Shown here: one piece after another, positions 40,901 to 49,530 of the stretch
Numbering within the stretch: position 1 is the stretch's first letter
Layout of the letters: every line of letters begins with the position of its first letter
Assembly (NCBI GenBank): GCA_026393985.1
Contig: JAPKZB010000046.1
Span: 1-64,000 of the forward strand
DNA length: 64,000 nt
Direction of reading: 5' to 3'
Source of the DNA: Acidobacteriota bacterium
GTDB lineage: Bacteria > Acidobacteriota > Terriglobia > Bryobacterales > Bryobacteraceae
The notes under the pieces: generated by a model
The model's database searches: none
What the model was told of the DNA's origin: nothing
The model's input: only the letters and a program-made list of their open reading frames with translations
Made by a program: the position numbers and the translations under genes

Positions 40901-41548
40901 ATGACACCGAATACCATCCTCCTGGCTGACGACCACGCCCTCGTCCTCGAAGGCCTGCAGCGAATCCTCGAGAATCAGTACACCCTCCTCGGCACCGTCA
41001 GCGATGGCCGCCAACTTGTGCAGGCCGTCGAACGCTTGCGCCCCGATCTCGTCGTCTGCGATATCTCCATGCCCGAATTAAATGGCTTGGAAGCCCTCAG
41101 CCAGTGCCGCGCCAAGGGGTTGCGCACCCGCTTCATCTTCGTCACCGGCAGCCTCGACGCCACTCTCGCCACCCGCGCCTTCCGCCTTGGCGCCGAAGGA
41201 TACGTCCTCAAACACGCCGCCACCGACGAACTCCTCAACGCCATTCATGAGGTGCTCCAGGGTCGCACCTACGTCACCCCCCGCATTGCCGACAAGGTCC
41301 TCCGCAACCTCATGGTCTCGCCGGAAGATCGCAGCGCCGCCGGAACCGAACTAAGTCAGCGCGAGCGCGAAGTCCTGCTATTGATCGCCGAAGGCAAAAC
41401 CATGAAAGAGGCCGCCACTGTCCTTGATGTCTCCCCCCGCACCGTTGAGTTCCACAAAAAGAACATCATGGACAAGACCGGCCTCCGCACCACCGCCGAA
41501 CTCTCCCGCTACGCCGTCCGCCAAGGCATCAGCGTCGAGCCCGAATAG
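40901..41548 (+). CDS. NarL/FixJ-type response regulator
   Basis: The 215-residue DNA-binding regulator has a receiver domain (ILLADDHALVLEGLQRIL; phosphoacceptor Asp in VVCDISMPELNG; FVTG; Lys in GYVLKHA) and a C-terminal LuxR helix-turn-helix (LSQREREVLLLIAEGKTMKEAATVLDVSPRTVEFHKKNIM). It is the probable partner of the HisKA_3 kinase at 33612, which belongs to the family that phosphorylates such regulators. It is transcribed divergently from the sigma-54 activator. Confidence 0.94.
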   Translation: MTPNTILLADDHALVLEGLQRILENQYTLLGTVSDGRQLVQAVERLRPDLVVCDISMPELNGLEALSQCRAKGLRTRFIFVTGSLDATLATRAFRLGAEGYVLKHAATDELLNAIHEVLQGRTYVTPRIADKVLRNLMVSPEDRSAAGTELSQREREVLLLIAEGKTMKEAATVLDVSPRTVEFHKKNIMDKTGLRTTAELSRYAVRQGISVEPE

Positions 41549-41568
41549 CCCCAGCCCCCCCAGCCTGC

Positions 41569-42006
41569 TCAGGCCGCCGCCCGCTGCTGACCGCGCAAAG
41601 CCTGAATCGTCTCGACGATCTCCCCGCGCGAACGCTTGTCGCCGCGCACGGCCACGTCAGACAGCGTCACGATGCCGGCCAGCCCACCCTCCCGATCCAC
41701 CACCGGCAGCCGCCGCACCCGCGCCCGCCGCATCAATTCGAGCACATGGTGCAGGCTGTCTTCGAGCGTACACGTAGTCACCTGCGTCGTCTCCACGTCC
41801 CGCACCGTCACCTCATGCGCCGGCAGGTCCCGCGTCCCCAGCGCAATGCAGATATCCCGGTCTGTAATCATGCCTACCAGGCGGCCGTCTTCCAACACCG
41901 GCAGCGCGCCACAATCATAGTTCCACATCAGCGCGGCCGCGGCCGCCAGGTTCATCTCCGGGTGGCAGCTCTGCACCGGGTGGGTCATCACGTCTTGAGC
42001 AGTCAT
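41569..42006 (-). CDS. Tandem CBS-domain protein, second copy
   Basis: The 145-residue protein is again just a Bateman pair: MTAQDVMTHPVQSCHPEMNL with LVGMITDRDICIA, and VRDVETTQVTTCTLEDSL with LAGIVTLSDVAV. I use the ATG at 42006 with ribosome-binding site GAGAGGA upstream; the open frame extends further but has no homology. It converges on the NarL-type regulator with 20 bases between. The function is unknown; nucleotide sensing is likely by family. Confidence 0.9.
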   Translation of the reverse strand: MTAQDVMTHPVQSCHPEMNLAAAAALMWNYDCGALPVLEDGRLVGMITDRDICIALGTRDLPAHEVTVRDVETTQVTTCTLEDSLHHVLELMRRARVRRLPVVDREGGLAGIVTLSDVAVRGDKRSRGEIVETIQALRGQQRAAA

Positions 42007-42162
42007 AGGGGTTCCTCTCGCCCAGACCTTGCATCTCAAGTGCCAATGCCCTCCAGGCCCGGTTTCGCCTCCGAGTAGGGGCTTGACCACCCATCCCGCT
42101 GCGCGATTTCCCCCAACCCGTCCGCATTAGCCGAGCAGGTATAGTAGTGTGATCGAAAACTT

Positions 42163-42840
42163 ATGAAACCCATACTGTTCTCCCTCAGCCTGACCCTCGC
42201 GTCGCTGTCCGCCCTCGCCCAGCAGACCGCCCCCGCCAAGCCCGCCCCGGCCCCCATGACCTTCTTCGTCACCAGCGTCGGCATCGGCGATGGCGCCAAC
42301 CTCGGTGGCCTCGCCGGCGCTGACGCCCACTGCCAGAAGCTCGCTGCCGCCGCCGGCTCCCAGTTCACCAACTGGAAAGCGTATCTGAGCATCTCCGCCG
42401 AAGCCGGTAAACCCGCCGTCAACGCCCGCGACCGCATCGGCAACGGCCCCTGGCACAACGCCAAAGGCACCGCCATCGCCCGCGACCAGGCCCACCTCCA
42501 CGGCGATACCGTCGAACTCGCCCGCGTCGGCAACCTCATCACCCGCAACAACGCCCTCAACGAAAAAGGCGAACAGGTCAATGGCGTCGGCGCCCAGCCC
42601 AACCAGCACGACGTCCTCACCGGCACCCAACCCGACGGCCGCGCCTACACCGACGGCGCCGACCACACCTGTAAAAACTGGACCAGCAACGCCGAAGGCA
42701 TCGCTCAGGTCGGCCACCACGACCGCAACGGCGGTGGCATCTCCTGGAACTCCACCCACCCCTCCCGCGGCTGCAGCCAGGCCAACCTCGTCGGCACCGG
42801 CGGCGCCGGCCTGTTCTACTGCTTCGTCCCGGTCCAGTAA
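42163..42840 (+). CDS. Secreted DUF1554-type protein
   Basis: The 225-residue protein has a signal peptide (MKPILFSLSLTLASLSALAQ), a Pro/Ala linker and one domain of the DUF1554 type: FFVTSVGIGDGANLGGLAGADAHCQKLA, then WKAYLSISAE, DHTCKNW and a C-terminal GLFYCFVPVQ. Three or four cysteines are placed as in C-type-lectin-like folds. No catalytic residues were seen. It may be a surface-binding protein. The sulfatase stub follows directly after its stop codon. Confidence 0.8.
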   Translation: MKPILFSLSLTLASLSALAQQTAPAKPAPAPMTFFVTSVGIGDGANLGGLAGADAHCQKLAAAAGSQFTNWKAYLSISAEAGKPAVNARDRIGNGPWHNAKGTAIARDQAHLHGDTVELARVGNLITRNNALNEKGEQVNGVGAQPNQHDVLTGTQPDGRAYTDGADHTCKNWTSNAEGIAQVGHHDRNGGGISWNSTHPSRGCSQANLVGTGGAGLFYCFVPVQ

Positions 42841-42981
42841 AGGCTCTCCCGGCGCACCTTCCTGGCGGCCCTCGCCGCCGCCAGGAAGCCCAACCTCATC
42901 CTGATCCTCGCCGACGACATGGGCTACGGTGACATCGGCTGCTATGGCTCGCAGAACGCACCTGCCGCGCTACCTGGTTAA
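42841..42981 (+). pseudogene. Sulfatase N-terminal stub
   Basis: Right after the preceding stop an open frame of 46 codons reads [17 protein letters not shown] then [21 protein letters not shown], a Tat leader joined to the first metal-binding motif of type I sulfatases (LADDMGYGD). It has no start codon and stops at 42979-42981, where the opposite-strand gene ends. The rest of the enzyme (normally 450-550 residues) is absent. Confidence 0.8.
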
Positions 42982-42982
42982 C

Positions 42983-44086
42983 TCACCGCCTCCCCGTCCG
43001 CCCCGGTATCGCCCACACCGCCTCCAGCACCCCGTCCCGCAGCACGCACATCTCATCGTGCAGACACACCGTGCTGTCCGTATACCCCGGCACGAACGTC
43101 ACCAGATCCCCCACCCGGTGCACCGTATCCGGCTCTTCCAATTCAATGTTGCCGTGCTCGGCCGATAGCACCAGACTCTTCACCGCCCCCACCCCCAGCG
43201 GCCGCGGCGCCCCGTGCTGCGTCGACATGGTCTTGAATCCCCCGTCCACCAGAATCCGCGTCGCGCTCGGCCGGCTCACCACTCGCGTCACCACCGTCAG
43301 CGCAAACTCATGGTCGGCCAATCCCCACTTCTCGTAGTTCAAATCGGAGAACACGCCCCCGCCCGCCTGCACCTCGGTGATCCCCCCCAGCGGCGCCGAC
43401 ATCCGAAACGTCCCGCTCCCGCTCGCCGACACAATCTCCACCGCAATCCCCGCCGCCCGGCACCGCGCCGCCGTCTCCACCAGCGCCCCGATCGCCCCCC
43501 CGACCCGCTCCCGCTTCTCCCCCTCCTCGTAGGCCAGCACGTGCCCCTCCCAGCCCATCAGCCCCGCCAGCCGCAGCCCCGGCATCGCCCCAATCGCCCG
43601 CGCCAGCTCCACCGTCGCCTCCCCCGGAGCCACGCCGCAGCGGTTCATCCCCAGGTCCAGCTCCACCAGCACCGGAATCACCACCCCCGCCTCCCGCCCC
43701 GCCCGGTCCATCATCGCCGCGTGCGCCGCGCTGTCGGTCGCCGCCATCACCGGCGTCCGCCGCTGCAGCCGCGCCAGCCGCGCCAGCTTCCGCTCCCCCA
43801 CCACCTGGTTGGCCACCAGCACCCCGGTCACCCCGGCCTCCACCATCGTCTCGGCCTCGTACACCGTCGCGCACGTCACCCCCACCGCCCCGGCCCGCCG
43901 CGCCGCCAGCGCCAGCTCCGGAGCCTTCTGCCCCTTCATGTGCGGCCGCCACGCCAGCCCGTGCCGCCGGATGATGTACTCCGCCATCCGCTCCACGTTG
44001 CGCTCATACGCCCGCGCATCAAGACACAGCGCCGGCGTCTCCAGCGCCGCCAGCGGCAACCCAATCGCTTCCCGATTCGCACTCAT
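42983..44086 (-). CDS. D-threonine aldolase/D-serine dehydratase-like PLP enzyme
   Basis: This 367-residue cytoplasmic enzyme has the alanine-racemase-like fold III barrel. ETPALCLDARAYERN opens the domain, the PLP lysine is K51 in RPHMKGQK, and GSGTFRMSA is the phosphate-binding region. The C-terminal HDEMC supplies the His and Cys zinc ligands of the DSD1/D-threonine aldolase family. It probably cleaves or dehydrates a D-beta-hydroxy amino acid. The start ATG overlaps the sialidase stop (TAATG), so the two genes are coupled; GGAGGAGGA lies upstream. Confidence 0.88.
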   Translation of the reverse strand: MSANREAIGLPLAALETPALCLDARAYERNVERMAEYIIRRHGLAWRPHMKGQKAPELALAARRAGAVGVTCATVYEAETMVEAGVTGVLVANQVVGERKLARLARLQRRTPVMAATDSAAHAAMMDRAGREAGVVIPVLVELDLGMNRCGVAPGEATVELARAIGAMPGLRLAGLMGWEGHVLAYEEGEKRERVGGAIGALVETAARCRAAGIAVEIVSASGSGTFRMSAPLGGITEVQAGGGVFSDLNYEKWGLADHEFALTVVTRVVSRPSATRILVDGGFKTMSTQHGAPRPLGVGAVKSLVLSAEHGNIELEEPDTVHRVGDLVTFVPGYTDSTVCLHDEMCVLRDGVLEAVWAIPGRTGRR

Positions 44087-45177
44087 TACCGTCCTCCTCC
44101 GTGCAGCCACTCCCGGCTGAACTTCCCGTAGCGGATATCCCGCCCACCCTTCCCATCATCCTCCTGCCACACCGCCACCAACTCACCCCCCGCCAACTGC
44201 GTCAGCCCCGGATAGCTCACCTGCCGCCCCGGGTTCGCCAGCACCCTTGGGCTCGACCACGTCCGCCCCCGGTCCCGCGACAGCGCCGCCACCAGCGGCC
44301 ACCGGTGCAGCGGATTGCTGTTCCATACCGCCACCACCTCCTCCGGCTGCTTCCGGTTCGCCCACAGCGCCGTCGGCGTGTTCGCCCCCACCAGCGCACT
44401 CATCACCGGCTTCGACCACGTATGCCCCCCGTCCCGGCTCCGCGCCTCGTAGTGCCGCGGCCCCCCGCTGCGCAAAATCATCAGCATCTCCCCGTCCGGA
44501 AACTCCACCATCGACGGCTCGCCCAGCCCGTTCGTAAACCCCGGCCGCACCTTGTCCGGCGTCTGCGCATAAATCTCCCCGTGCAGCGTCCACCGCTCCC
44601 CGTCCGCCGACAGCAGCACCCCGGATGCCAGGTCCATCTCCCCCTCCGTCCGCGCGTTCATCCCCTTCTCCGCCCACCGGTCCCACGAAATCCCCATCGC
44701 GTACGTCCCGTCCCGCAGCTTGATGCCGTTGTGCTGCTTACCCGGCGTGTACTGCCGCGGCACAAACACCTCCCCCGCCTTCGACCACGTCGCGCCGTTG
44801 TCCGTGCTCTTCACCACCGTTGTCCAGGCCTTCTGGATGTCGTTCGGAATCCGCACCCGCGTCCCGAACACCCACACCGTGTTGCCGTCCACCAGCAGGT
44901 TCGGGTCGCCGTCGTGGAACTGCGGGTCGTCAATCAGCAGCCGCGGAGCGCTCCAACTCCTCCCCTCGTCCCGCGAAAAGCTCCCGTAGATCCTCCCGTT
45001 CCCGTCTCCCTTGGCCCGCGCCCCCCATACCACCATCAGGCTCCCGTCCCCCAGCGTCCCCACCTGCGGAATCGTATTCTGCAGAAACGCCCCGCCGTCG
45101 GACCGCACCACCGCCCCCGTCTCCCACTGCCCCAGCGCCAACCCCGCGCCGGCCAAAATCCAAGCCGCAACTCTCAT
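44086..45177 (-). CDS. Secreted sialidase-like (BNR/Asp-box) glycosidase
   Basis: The 363-residue protein has a signal peptide (MRVAAWILAGAGLALGQ) and a six-bladed propeller with four clear Asp boxes: SRDEGRSWS, STDNGATWS, SRDGGHTWS and SRDRGRTWS. A sialidase-type Arg triad is plausible but could not be assigned with certainty, so another exo-glycosidase activity is possible. It is coupled to the downstream PLP enzyme by a one-base stop/start overlap. Confidence 0.85.
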   Translation of the reverse strand: MRVAAWILAGAGLALGQWETGAVVRSDGGAFLQNTIPQVGTLGDGSLMVVWGARAKGDGNGRIYGSFSRDEGRSWSAPRLLIDDPQFHDGDPNLLVDGNTVWVFGTRVRIPNDIQKAWTTVVKSTDNGATWSKAGEVFVPRQYTPGKQHNGIKLRDGTYAMGISWDRWAEKGMNARTEGEMDLASGVLLSADGERWTLHGEIYAQTPDKVRPGFTNGLGEPSMVEFPDGEMLMILRSGGPRHYEARSRDGGHTWSKPVMSALVGANTPTALWANRKQPEEVVAVWNSNPLHRWPLVAALSRDRGRTWSSPRVLANPGRQVSYPGLTQLAGGELVAVWQEDDGKGGRDIRYGKFSREWLHGGGR

Positions 45178-45223
45178 CTACACGAGTATGCCCGAACTCG
45201 TGTCATCCTGACTGAGCAACGCC

Positions 45224-45600
45224 ATGCACAATCAGGTCACCCTCACCTGAGCCGTCCTCCACGGCGCCCGCGATCTCCGCCTCGAACAGGAGACCTACTC
45301 ACTCGACTCCCTCGGCGAGCACCAGATCTTTGTCGAAACCGAACTCTCCGCCCTCTCCACCGGCACCGACCTCGGCAAGGTCGTCGAGGTGATCCTCGAG
45401 GTCGGCGACGAGCCGCTCACCAACCTCGGCGTCGCCGGCATGCGCCAGTTGGGCTACCAGGCGGGCGAGCGCGTCACGGTGGTGGGCTTGGGGGTCATCG
45501 GCCTCTGCACGGTAGCGGTAGCGCAGGCCACCCTGCCGGGCCGAAGCGAGTCCGTTGCGCGCGTTCCCTGGAAGTCGCCACCGCCTGCGGTCTAAAGCAC
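45224..45600 (+). pseudogene. Zinc-dependent alcohol dehydrogenase-like remnant
   Basis: From the ATG at 45224 the frame reads AVLHGARDLRLEQETYSL, ELSALSTGTDLG and then GERVTVVGLGVIGLCTVAVAQA, the N-terminal and Rossmann parts of a zinc-type dehydrogenase. An in-frame TGA follows MHNQVTLT, the segment between TDLG and the Rossmann fold is mostly missing, and the 3' end runs into a partial copy of the structured repeat at 45521. A frame-shifted LEVATACGLKHW continues past the repeat. Confidence 0.75.
45521..45567. repeat. Partial copy of the dispersed structured repeat
   Basis: The right half (CCGGGCCGAAGCGAGTCCGT then TGCGCGCGTTCC) matches the copies at 31.4-31.7 kb almost exactly; the left half is reduced to GCGCAGGC. 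It interrupts the dehydrogenase remnant. Confidence 0.7.
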
Positions 45601-45968
45601 TGGCGCGAAAAGAAAAAGCCCCTCGTCGGCCGCCCGCAGGACCCCCAAGCCCTGACGAGCACCCCGACCCTCGAGCCTGCAAGCCTCGATTCTTAGGGCT
45701 AAAGCAAGGTAGCGGCCAGTCGGCAAACAGCAACGCAACCAACCCCAGCTTCCGACCAGCAATCTGGTCGACACACAGTTCCTCGCCCTCTTGGCCACCG
45801 CGGCCACCGGACAAATTCCCGCGCCGCCTCCTACCCGCGATCCGCCCAGCCCCGGCCACGCCAAAGCCAAAGAACTCGCCAACGGCGCGCCCCCGTCACC
45901 CAGGCCAAGCTCATCGATCGCACAGGGTCGATTCCTTCGGCCAATACCCCCGAACCGGCCGGCACCTG
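45601..45968. other. Gene-free stretch
   Basis: No gene recognised. Several overlapping short frames exist on both strands. It may hold unrecognisable remains, as it lies between a pseudogene and the hicB gene. Confidence 0.4.
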
Positions 45969-46328
45969 CTAGGAAGCTCGCCGCTTGCCAAGCCCCTCTG
46001 CGATCATTGCAGTCACAAGAGTGTTCAGACTGACGCCTTCCTGCCTCGCCCGCGCGACCAGGCGAGCGTGCAGGCTTCTTGGAACACGCTGCCGCCACTG
46101 CCCGCTCGCCTCGCTCGGCTTCGGAATCGGATCACCATGTCTAGCGCAACTGAGCAGATACGATTTCACGGCATCGCTCCCATTCTGGATTGCTTCCTCC
46201 GGCGTGTTTCCATCCGAAATGCAGCCAGGTAGATCCGGATACTCAATCGCGAAGCCACCACCGTCCTCTTCTGACAGTGGGCGAATGGTGAACGGGTAGG
46301 AGTTGAGGAGCGTCTTGTCAATCTTCAT
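45969..46328 (-). CDS. hicB: HicB-family antitoxin
   Basis: The 119-residue protein has the HicB fold (YPFTIRPLSEEDGGGFAIEYPDLPGCISDGNTPEEAIQNGSDAVKSYL) and a C-terminal ribbon-helix-helix DNA-binding segment (RVPRSLHARLVARARQEGVSLNTLVTAMIAEGL). I chose the ATG at 46328 (MKIDKTLLNSYPF). Its start overlaps the end of the upstream hicA frame by 11 bases, as in normal hicAB operons. The partner toxin is interrupted, so this may be an orphan antitoxin. Confidence 0.9.
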   Translation of the reverse strand: MKIDKTLLNSYPFTIRPLSEEDGGGFAIEYPDLPGCISDGNTPEEAIQNGSDAVKSYLLSCARHGDPIPKPSEASGQWRQRVPRSLHARLVARARQEGVSLNTLVTAMIAEGLGKRRAS

Positions 46329-46563
46329 TGTTATCGCCTGTTCGGTCAACTAAGTCCACAAACAGCCGCACGCACACCGGCTTAATGGGACGATGGGCCG
46401 GGACGGAGAGCCGTCCCGAGCTGACATGCCCGAATACGACATGGCTGGTCCCATGCTGATCGTGATCGATGCCCAGACTGTCCGCGCTGACCTGGAGGTC
46501 CTCAATTCGCCAGTCGCGTCAATTGAAGCGCATTTTGGCGATGAGTTTTCTCGCGTTCGACAC
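46318..46563 (-). pseudogene. hicA: HicA-family toxin with premature stop
   Basis: A frame beginning at GTG 46563 reads VSNARKLIAKMRFN, then TGA (46519-46521), then RDWRIEDLQVSADSLGIDHDQHGTSHVVF and IKPVCVRLFVDLVD to a stop at 46318. This is HicA throughout, including the catalytic His in GTSHVVF. The stop at codon 15 truncates the toxin; no good downstream restart is visible. The opposite strand also carries an open frame here, but it shows no family resemblance. Confidence 0.75.
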
Positions 46564-46739
46564 ACCTTCATGGTACCACCCGCGATACCAACCAGGCACG
46601 GATGGCTGCCGGCCACAAGCTCGAATTCTCGGCACGATAGCGGGCCCTGCTATCGCTCGAAAACGGTGGCGGGTGTGGTCTACAAACCCGATCAGAATCG
46701 CGTAGTGGTGACTTGGCAGAAGGATCCCGAGTGATGCGC

Positions 46740-47072
46740 TCAGCGGGGCGGATTGATCCCAATGCGCATCACGTGCCGAGGCTGAATGGTCTCCAACGCC
46801 GCGAGACATTCGGGCAGCAGCGGAAGCAGGTCGGCAAGACGATTCGAGTAGGCAGCAACGATCAGCACCGCGATTCGTACTGAGTCCAGATTCTGCTGAT
46901 AGGGAAGGTTCTTATCGAGCGTCAGGAGAACATCGAACAGCGGATCAGCCACGGCAAGCAGGTCACCGTTTTTCTTCCCGGACCAGCCGCATGACACGAC
47001 CGTGCGGCATTCGTGTGCGTCGAGATGGGCGACGAGTTTGCGCGGCAGGTTCTCGTCGATGAGAATCTTCAT
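46740..47072 (-). CDS. DUF5615 PIN-like toxin
   Basis: The 110-residue protein matches the DUF5615 pattern: MKILIDENLPRKLVAHLDAH with the acidic DEN, then GKKNGDLLAVADPLFDVLLTLDKNLPYQQNL. The family is PIN-like and is generally regarded as the toxin (probable RNase) partner of DUF433 proteins. Its ATG overlaps the DUF433 stop (ATGA), so the two are coupled. Length is normal and the acidic residues are intact. Confidence 0.9.
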   Translation of the reverse strand: MKILIDENLPRKLVAHLDAHECRTVVSCGWSGKKNGDLLAVADPLFDVLLTLDKNLPYQQNLDSVRIAVLIVAAYSNRLADLLPLLPECLAALETIQPRHVMRIGINPPR

Positions 47073-47281
47073 CGCGGGCTGGTGAGGAGGGTCTTGGCTT
47101 CTTCCAGTGCGGCGATGGCAGCGTCCCGGGTCACGGAGGGGAAGTTGTCCAGGAATTCATCCAGCGTGTCACCGCCTTCGAGGTAGTCGATCAAGGAATC
47201 GACAGGGACCCGAGTCCCGCGGAAGCACGGCGTACCTCCCAGGATTTCCGGATCGCTTACGATGACAGATTCGCGCTCCAT
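47069..47281 (-). CDS. DUF433 antitoxin
   Basis: The 70-residue protein begins MERESVIVSDPEILGGTPCFRGTRVPVDSLIDYLEGG, the standard DUF433 (VapB45-like) sequence with its helix-turn-helix. The open frame extends upstream to 47467, but homology starts at the ATG 47281. It is the antitoxin partner of the overlapping DUF5615 gene. Confidence 0.9.
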   Translation of the reverse strand: MERESVIVSDPEILGGTPCFRGTRVPVDSLIDYLEGGDTLDEFLDNFPSVTRDAAIAALEEAKTLLTSPR

Positions 47282-47512
47282 AGAGGACCTTTCCGTCTGT
47301 AGTCTATCAGGAACGCGAATCTCCAGGTGGTTCGAAACCAACAGATGGGGACCTCCTGCGGGGCGCTGCGCAACCGGGTCAACTCCTACCGTCCGCATCG
47401 CTCCCCATCGCTCCGTGCAAGTGCAGGAGCCGCAGGCAGTGGCATTGCTCCCACAGTACGACTCCATCTCGCGTTTAGGTCAAGACAATTCCAGGACGTA
47501 ACACTGGCCCGG

Positions 47513-49441
47513 CTACCGGATCGTCAGCGTCGCCCCGGACTGGCTCGTTTCTGTGCCCACTTTGATCACCACAGGGACGTTTCCCAACGGCGCATCCGCC
47601 GGAATACGGACATTGATCTGGATCACGCCCGCCACCAGGTCCGGCGCCGCCCCCGCATACAGCACTTCCGCATCCCTACCGCCTACCTGGGCCGTCACAT
47701 TCGCCACCGGCTTCGGGTACACGCCCACCGCAAGTTTTCCGTCCGAGCCCGAGGGCGTGGTTGGGCCTTCGCCTGTGCCAAACAGCATCACGATCGAACC
47801 GCGCGCCGCCGGTCTCGACGCGCCGTTCAAGCTGTAATCCGAATTCAACGCCGCCACCTGGTTTCTCCCGGTCTGGTCGAGCGTAAATAGGCCGGGCACC
47901 GAAGCCGACACCGGAATCGTCAGGATGTTGCCCTTCTCGCCTTTGAACTCGGCCTGCACCCGCGTCGTCTGGCGGCCGGTGACCGAATAAGGCACAATGC
48001 AGCTCAACTGGCCCGAAGCGCTGTAGAGCATCGGTGCTGGGACATCGTCGAAATACACGCGCGTTTCACCCGCCGACGTCGTGAAGGCACCGTTTGAAAT
48101 CGTGTAGCCCGCCACCTGGTCCGGCCCGAAATCCGTCCCGTACACCACCAGGATCTCTCCCGCTGAAACCTTGCCCGCAACATAGTTGGCGGCGTTGCCC
48201 ACGCCTTCGATAGTGACCTGCGGCGGCGCTGTCAGCACCAGAGACATCTCATCCGCATAGGCGAACATGTCGTCCACCACCGTCGAACGCTTGGTCAGCA
48301 CAATCTCCACCAGGACACGACGCGTCCCCGCCGGCAGTGCCGCCGCGCCGCCGCCAACGCCAACAAAACGCAGCGCTGGCGCGCCGGACTGCCCTTTCAG
48401 CGTCGCCGTCTCCACGGCGCCAATCATGCCGGCAGGCGTCCTGCCGTCCTGGAACACAAGCCGCATCTTGATCTCGTCTTCAACACCCTCCGCCACGCCG
48501 AGCCACCCTTCCAGGCGGTAGCGCATCTGGCCCGCATCGATCACCGCCTGGTATGGGCTGCGCGTCACCTCGATCGTCTGCCAGATCTGTTTCTGGATGC
48601 CCGCATCCCCCCCCACGTCAAAGGACATATAGTTCTTACCCCGCGCCGCGGGTCCCGGAGAGGCGGTGACCAAGTCCCATCTGCTGGTCGGGTTGGAGTA
48701 ATCCTTCACCTTCAGACTGTCCATGGGCCCGTTCCACCCCCGCACCGGGGACGTCGCGGGAGAAGCCTCCAGATTTCCATTGTTCAGAATGTTCACGCCG
48801 GTCAAGCGGTCCCGGGTCAGCACCAGTTCGATGTTGTCGGCGACAAGGGAACTCCCGTTCGTTTCATTCAGCGCGGTCAACTCAATTATCACCTTCACCT
48901 GGGTCACGTTGGGCAGCAGGTAGCCTGAGATCGAGCGCGGCTGCAACCCGCCTGGAATGCCGTAGTCCACCGCAGTATCCGGGCCATTGATCGTCGTTTC
49001 CTGAATCGTCTGGCCTCTGTCGTCCTGAAACGTTGCCGTCAGCTTCACGTCCTTCGGATTCTGGTTGCCGTAGTTCTTACCCATAAAGGCGGTCATGTGG
49101 AATTTCGCTCCCGGAGCCATGCCGTTCAGGGCGATCACCTGCTCGGCATAGGAGCGGCCGGCATTTCTGCCGCCGATGAAAAGTTGCTTTCCGCGATCCG
49201 CCGGCCCATCGTCCCCCATGGTGATCCCGTCCGGATTGTAAGTAGTCACGGTGAAGCCACCGTACGCCCTCCATCCGGGCAGGTTCGAGACGGACTGTTC
49301 CGGGCTGGGGACCGCGGGTCCGGCCTCCGCCCCACCATTTACGACCAGGTTCCGGTCATACAGATCCTGTGCCTCCGCCGGCAACACGGCGGCGCAGACC
49401 AGCAGAGTGAGCATCTTCAAGGCAAACTTGCAACCAGGCAT
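47513..49441 (-). CDS. Secreted protein with C-terminal TIGR03437 (Solibacter-type) domain
   Basis: The 642-residue protein has a signal peptide (MPGCKFALKMLTLLVCAAVLPAEAQ), then two carbohydrate-binding-like jelly-roll repeats: NLVVNGGAEAGPAVPSPEQ with LPGWRAYGGF near residues 30-210, and NILNNGNLEASPATSP with VRGWNGPMD near 220-400. The C-terminal 220 residues match TIGR03437: NAANYVAGKVSAGEILVVYGTDFGP, SGQLSCIVPYSV, MLFGTGEGPTTPSGSDG and AGVIQINVRIPADAPLG. The domain is strongly expanded in Solibacter-related bacteria; its function is unknown. An AGGGA ribosome-binding site precedes the ATG. Confidence 0.9.
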   Translation of the reverse strand: MPGCKFALKMLTLLVCAAVLPAEAQDLYDRNLVVNGGAEAGPAVPSPEQSVSNLPGWRAYGGFTVTTYNPDGITMGDDGPADRGKQLFIGGRNAGRSYAEQVIALNGMAPGAKFHMTAFMGKNYGNQNPKDVKLTATFQDDRGQTIQETTINGPDTAVDYGIPGGLQPRSISGYLLPNVTQVKVIIELTALNETNGSSLVADNIELVLTRDRLTGVNILNNGNLEASPATSPVRGWNGPMDSLKVKDYSNPTSRWDLVTASPGPAARGKNYMSFDVGGDAGIQKQIWQTIEVTRSPYQAVIDAGQMRYRLEGWLGVAEGVEDEIKMRLVFQDGRTPAGMIGAVETATLKGQSGAPALRFVGVGGGAAALPAGTRRVLVEIVLTKRSTVVDDMFAYADEMSLVLTAPPQVTIEGVGNAANYVAGKVSAGEILVVYGTDFGPDQVAGYTISNGAFTTSAGETRVYFDDVPAPMLYSASGQLSCIVPYSVTGRQTTRVQAEFKGEKGNILTIPVSASVPGLFTLDQTGRNQVAALNSDYSLNGASRPAARGSIVMLFGTGEGPTTPSGSDGKLAVGVYPKPVANVTAQVGGRDAEVLYAGAAPDLVAGVIQINVRIPADAPLGNVPVVIKVGTETSQSGATLTIR

Positions 49442-49530
49442 AGCGGGTCCCTGATTTTATTAATAGATTTCCGGATCCGAAAATCTGATTTTAGAATACT
49501 CGAATTCGCCCGTGTTCATGCAAAACTTTT

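Noticed and set aside
46519-46521. TGA in hicA read as selenocysteine
   Set aside because: HicA has no selenocysteine members, no SECIS-like hairpin was seen after the codon, and the SelA-like protein in the window is not true SelA.
46393-46734. Plus-strand gene opposite hicA
   Set aside because: No family resemblance or ribosome-binding site, whereas the minus strand reads as HicA across the stop codon.
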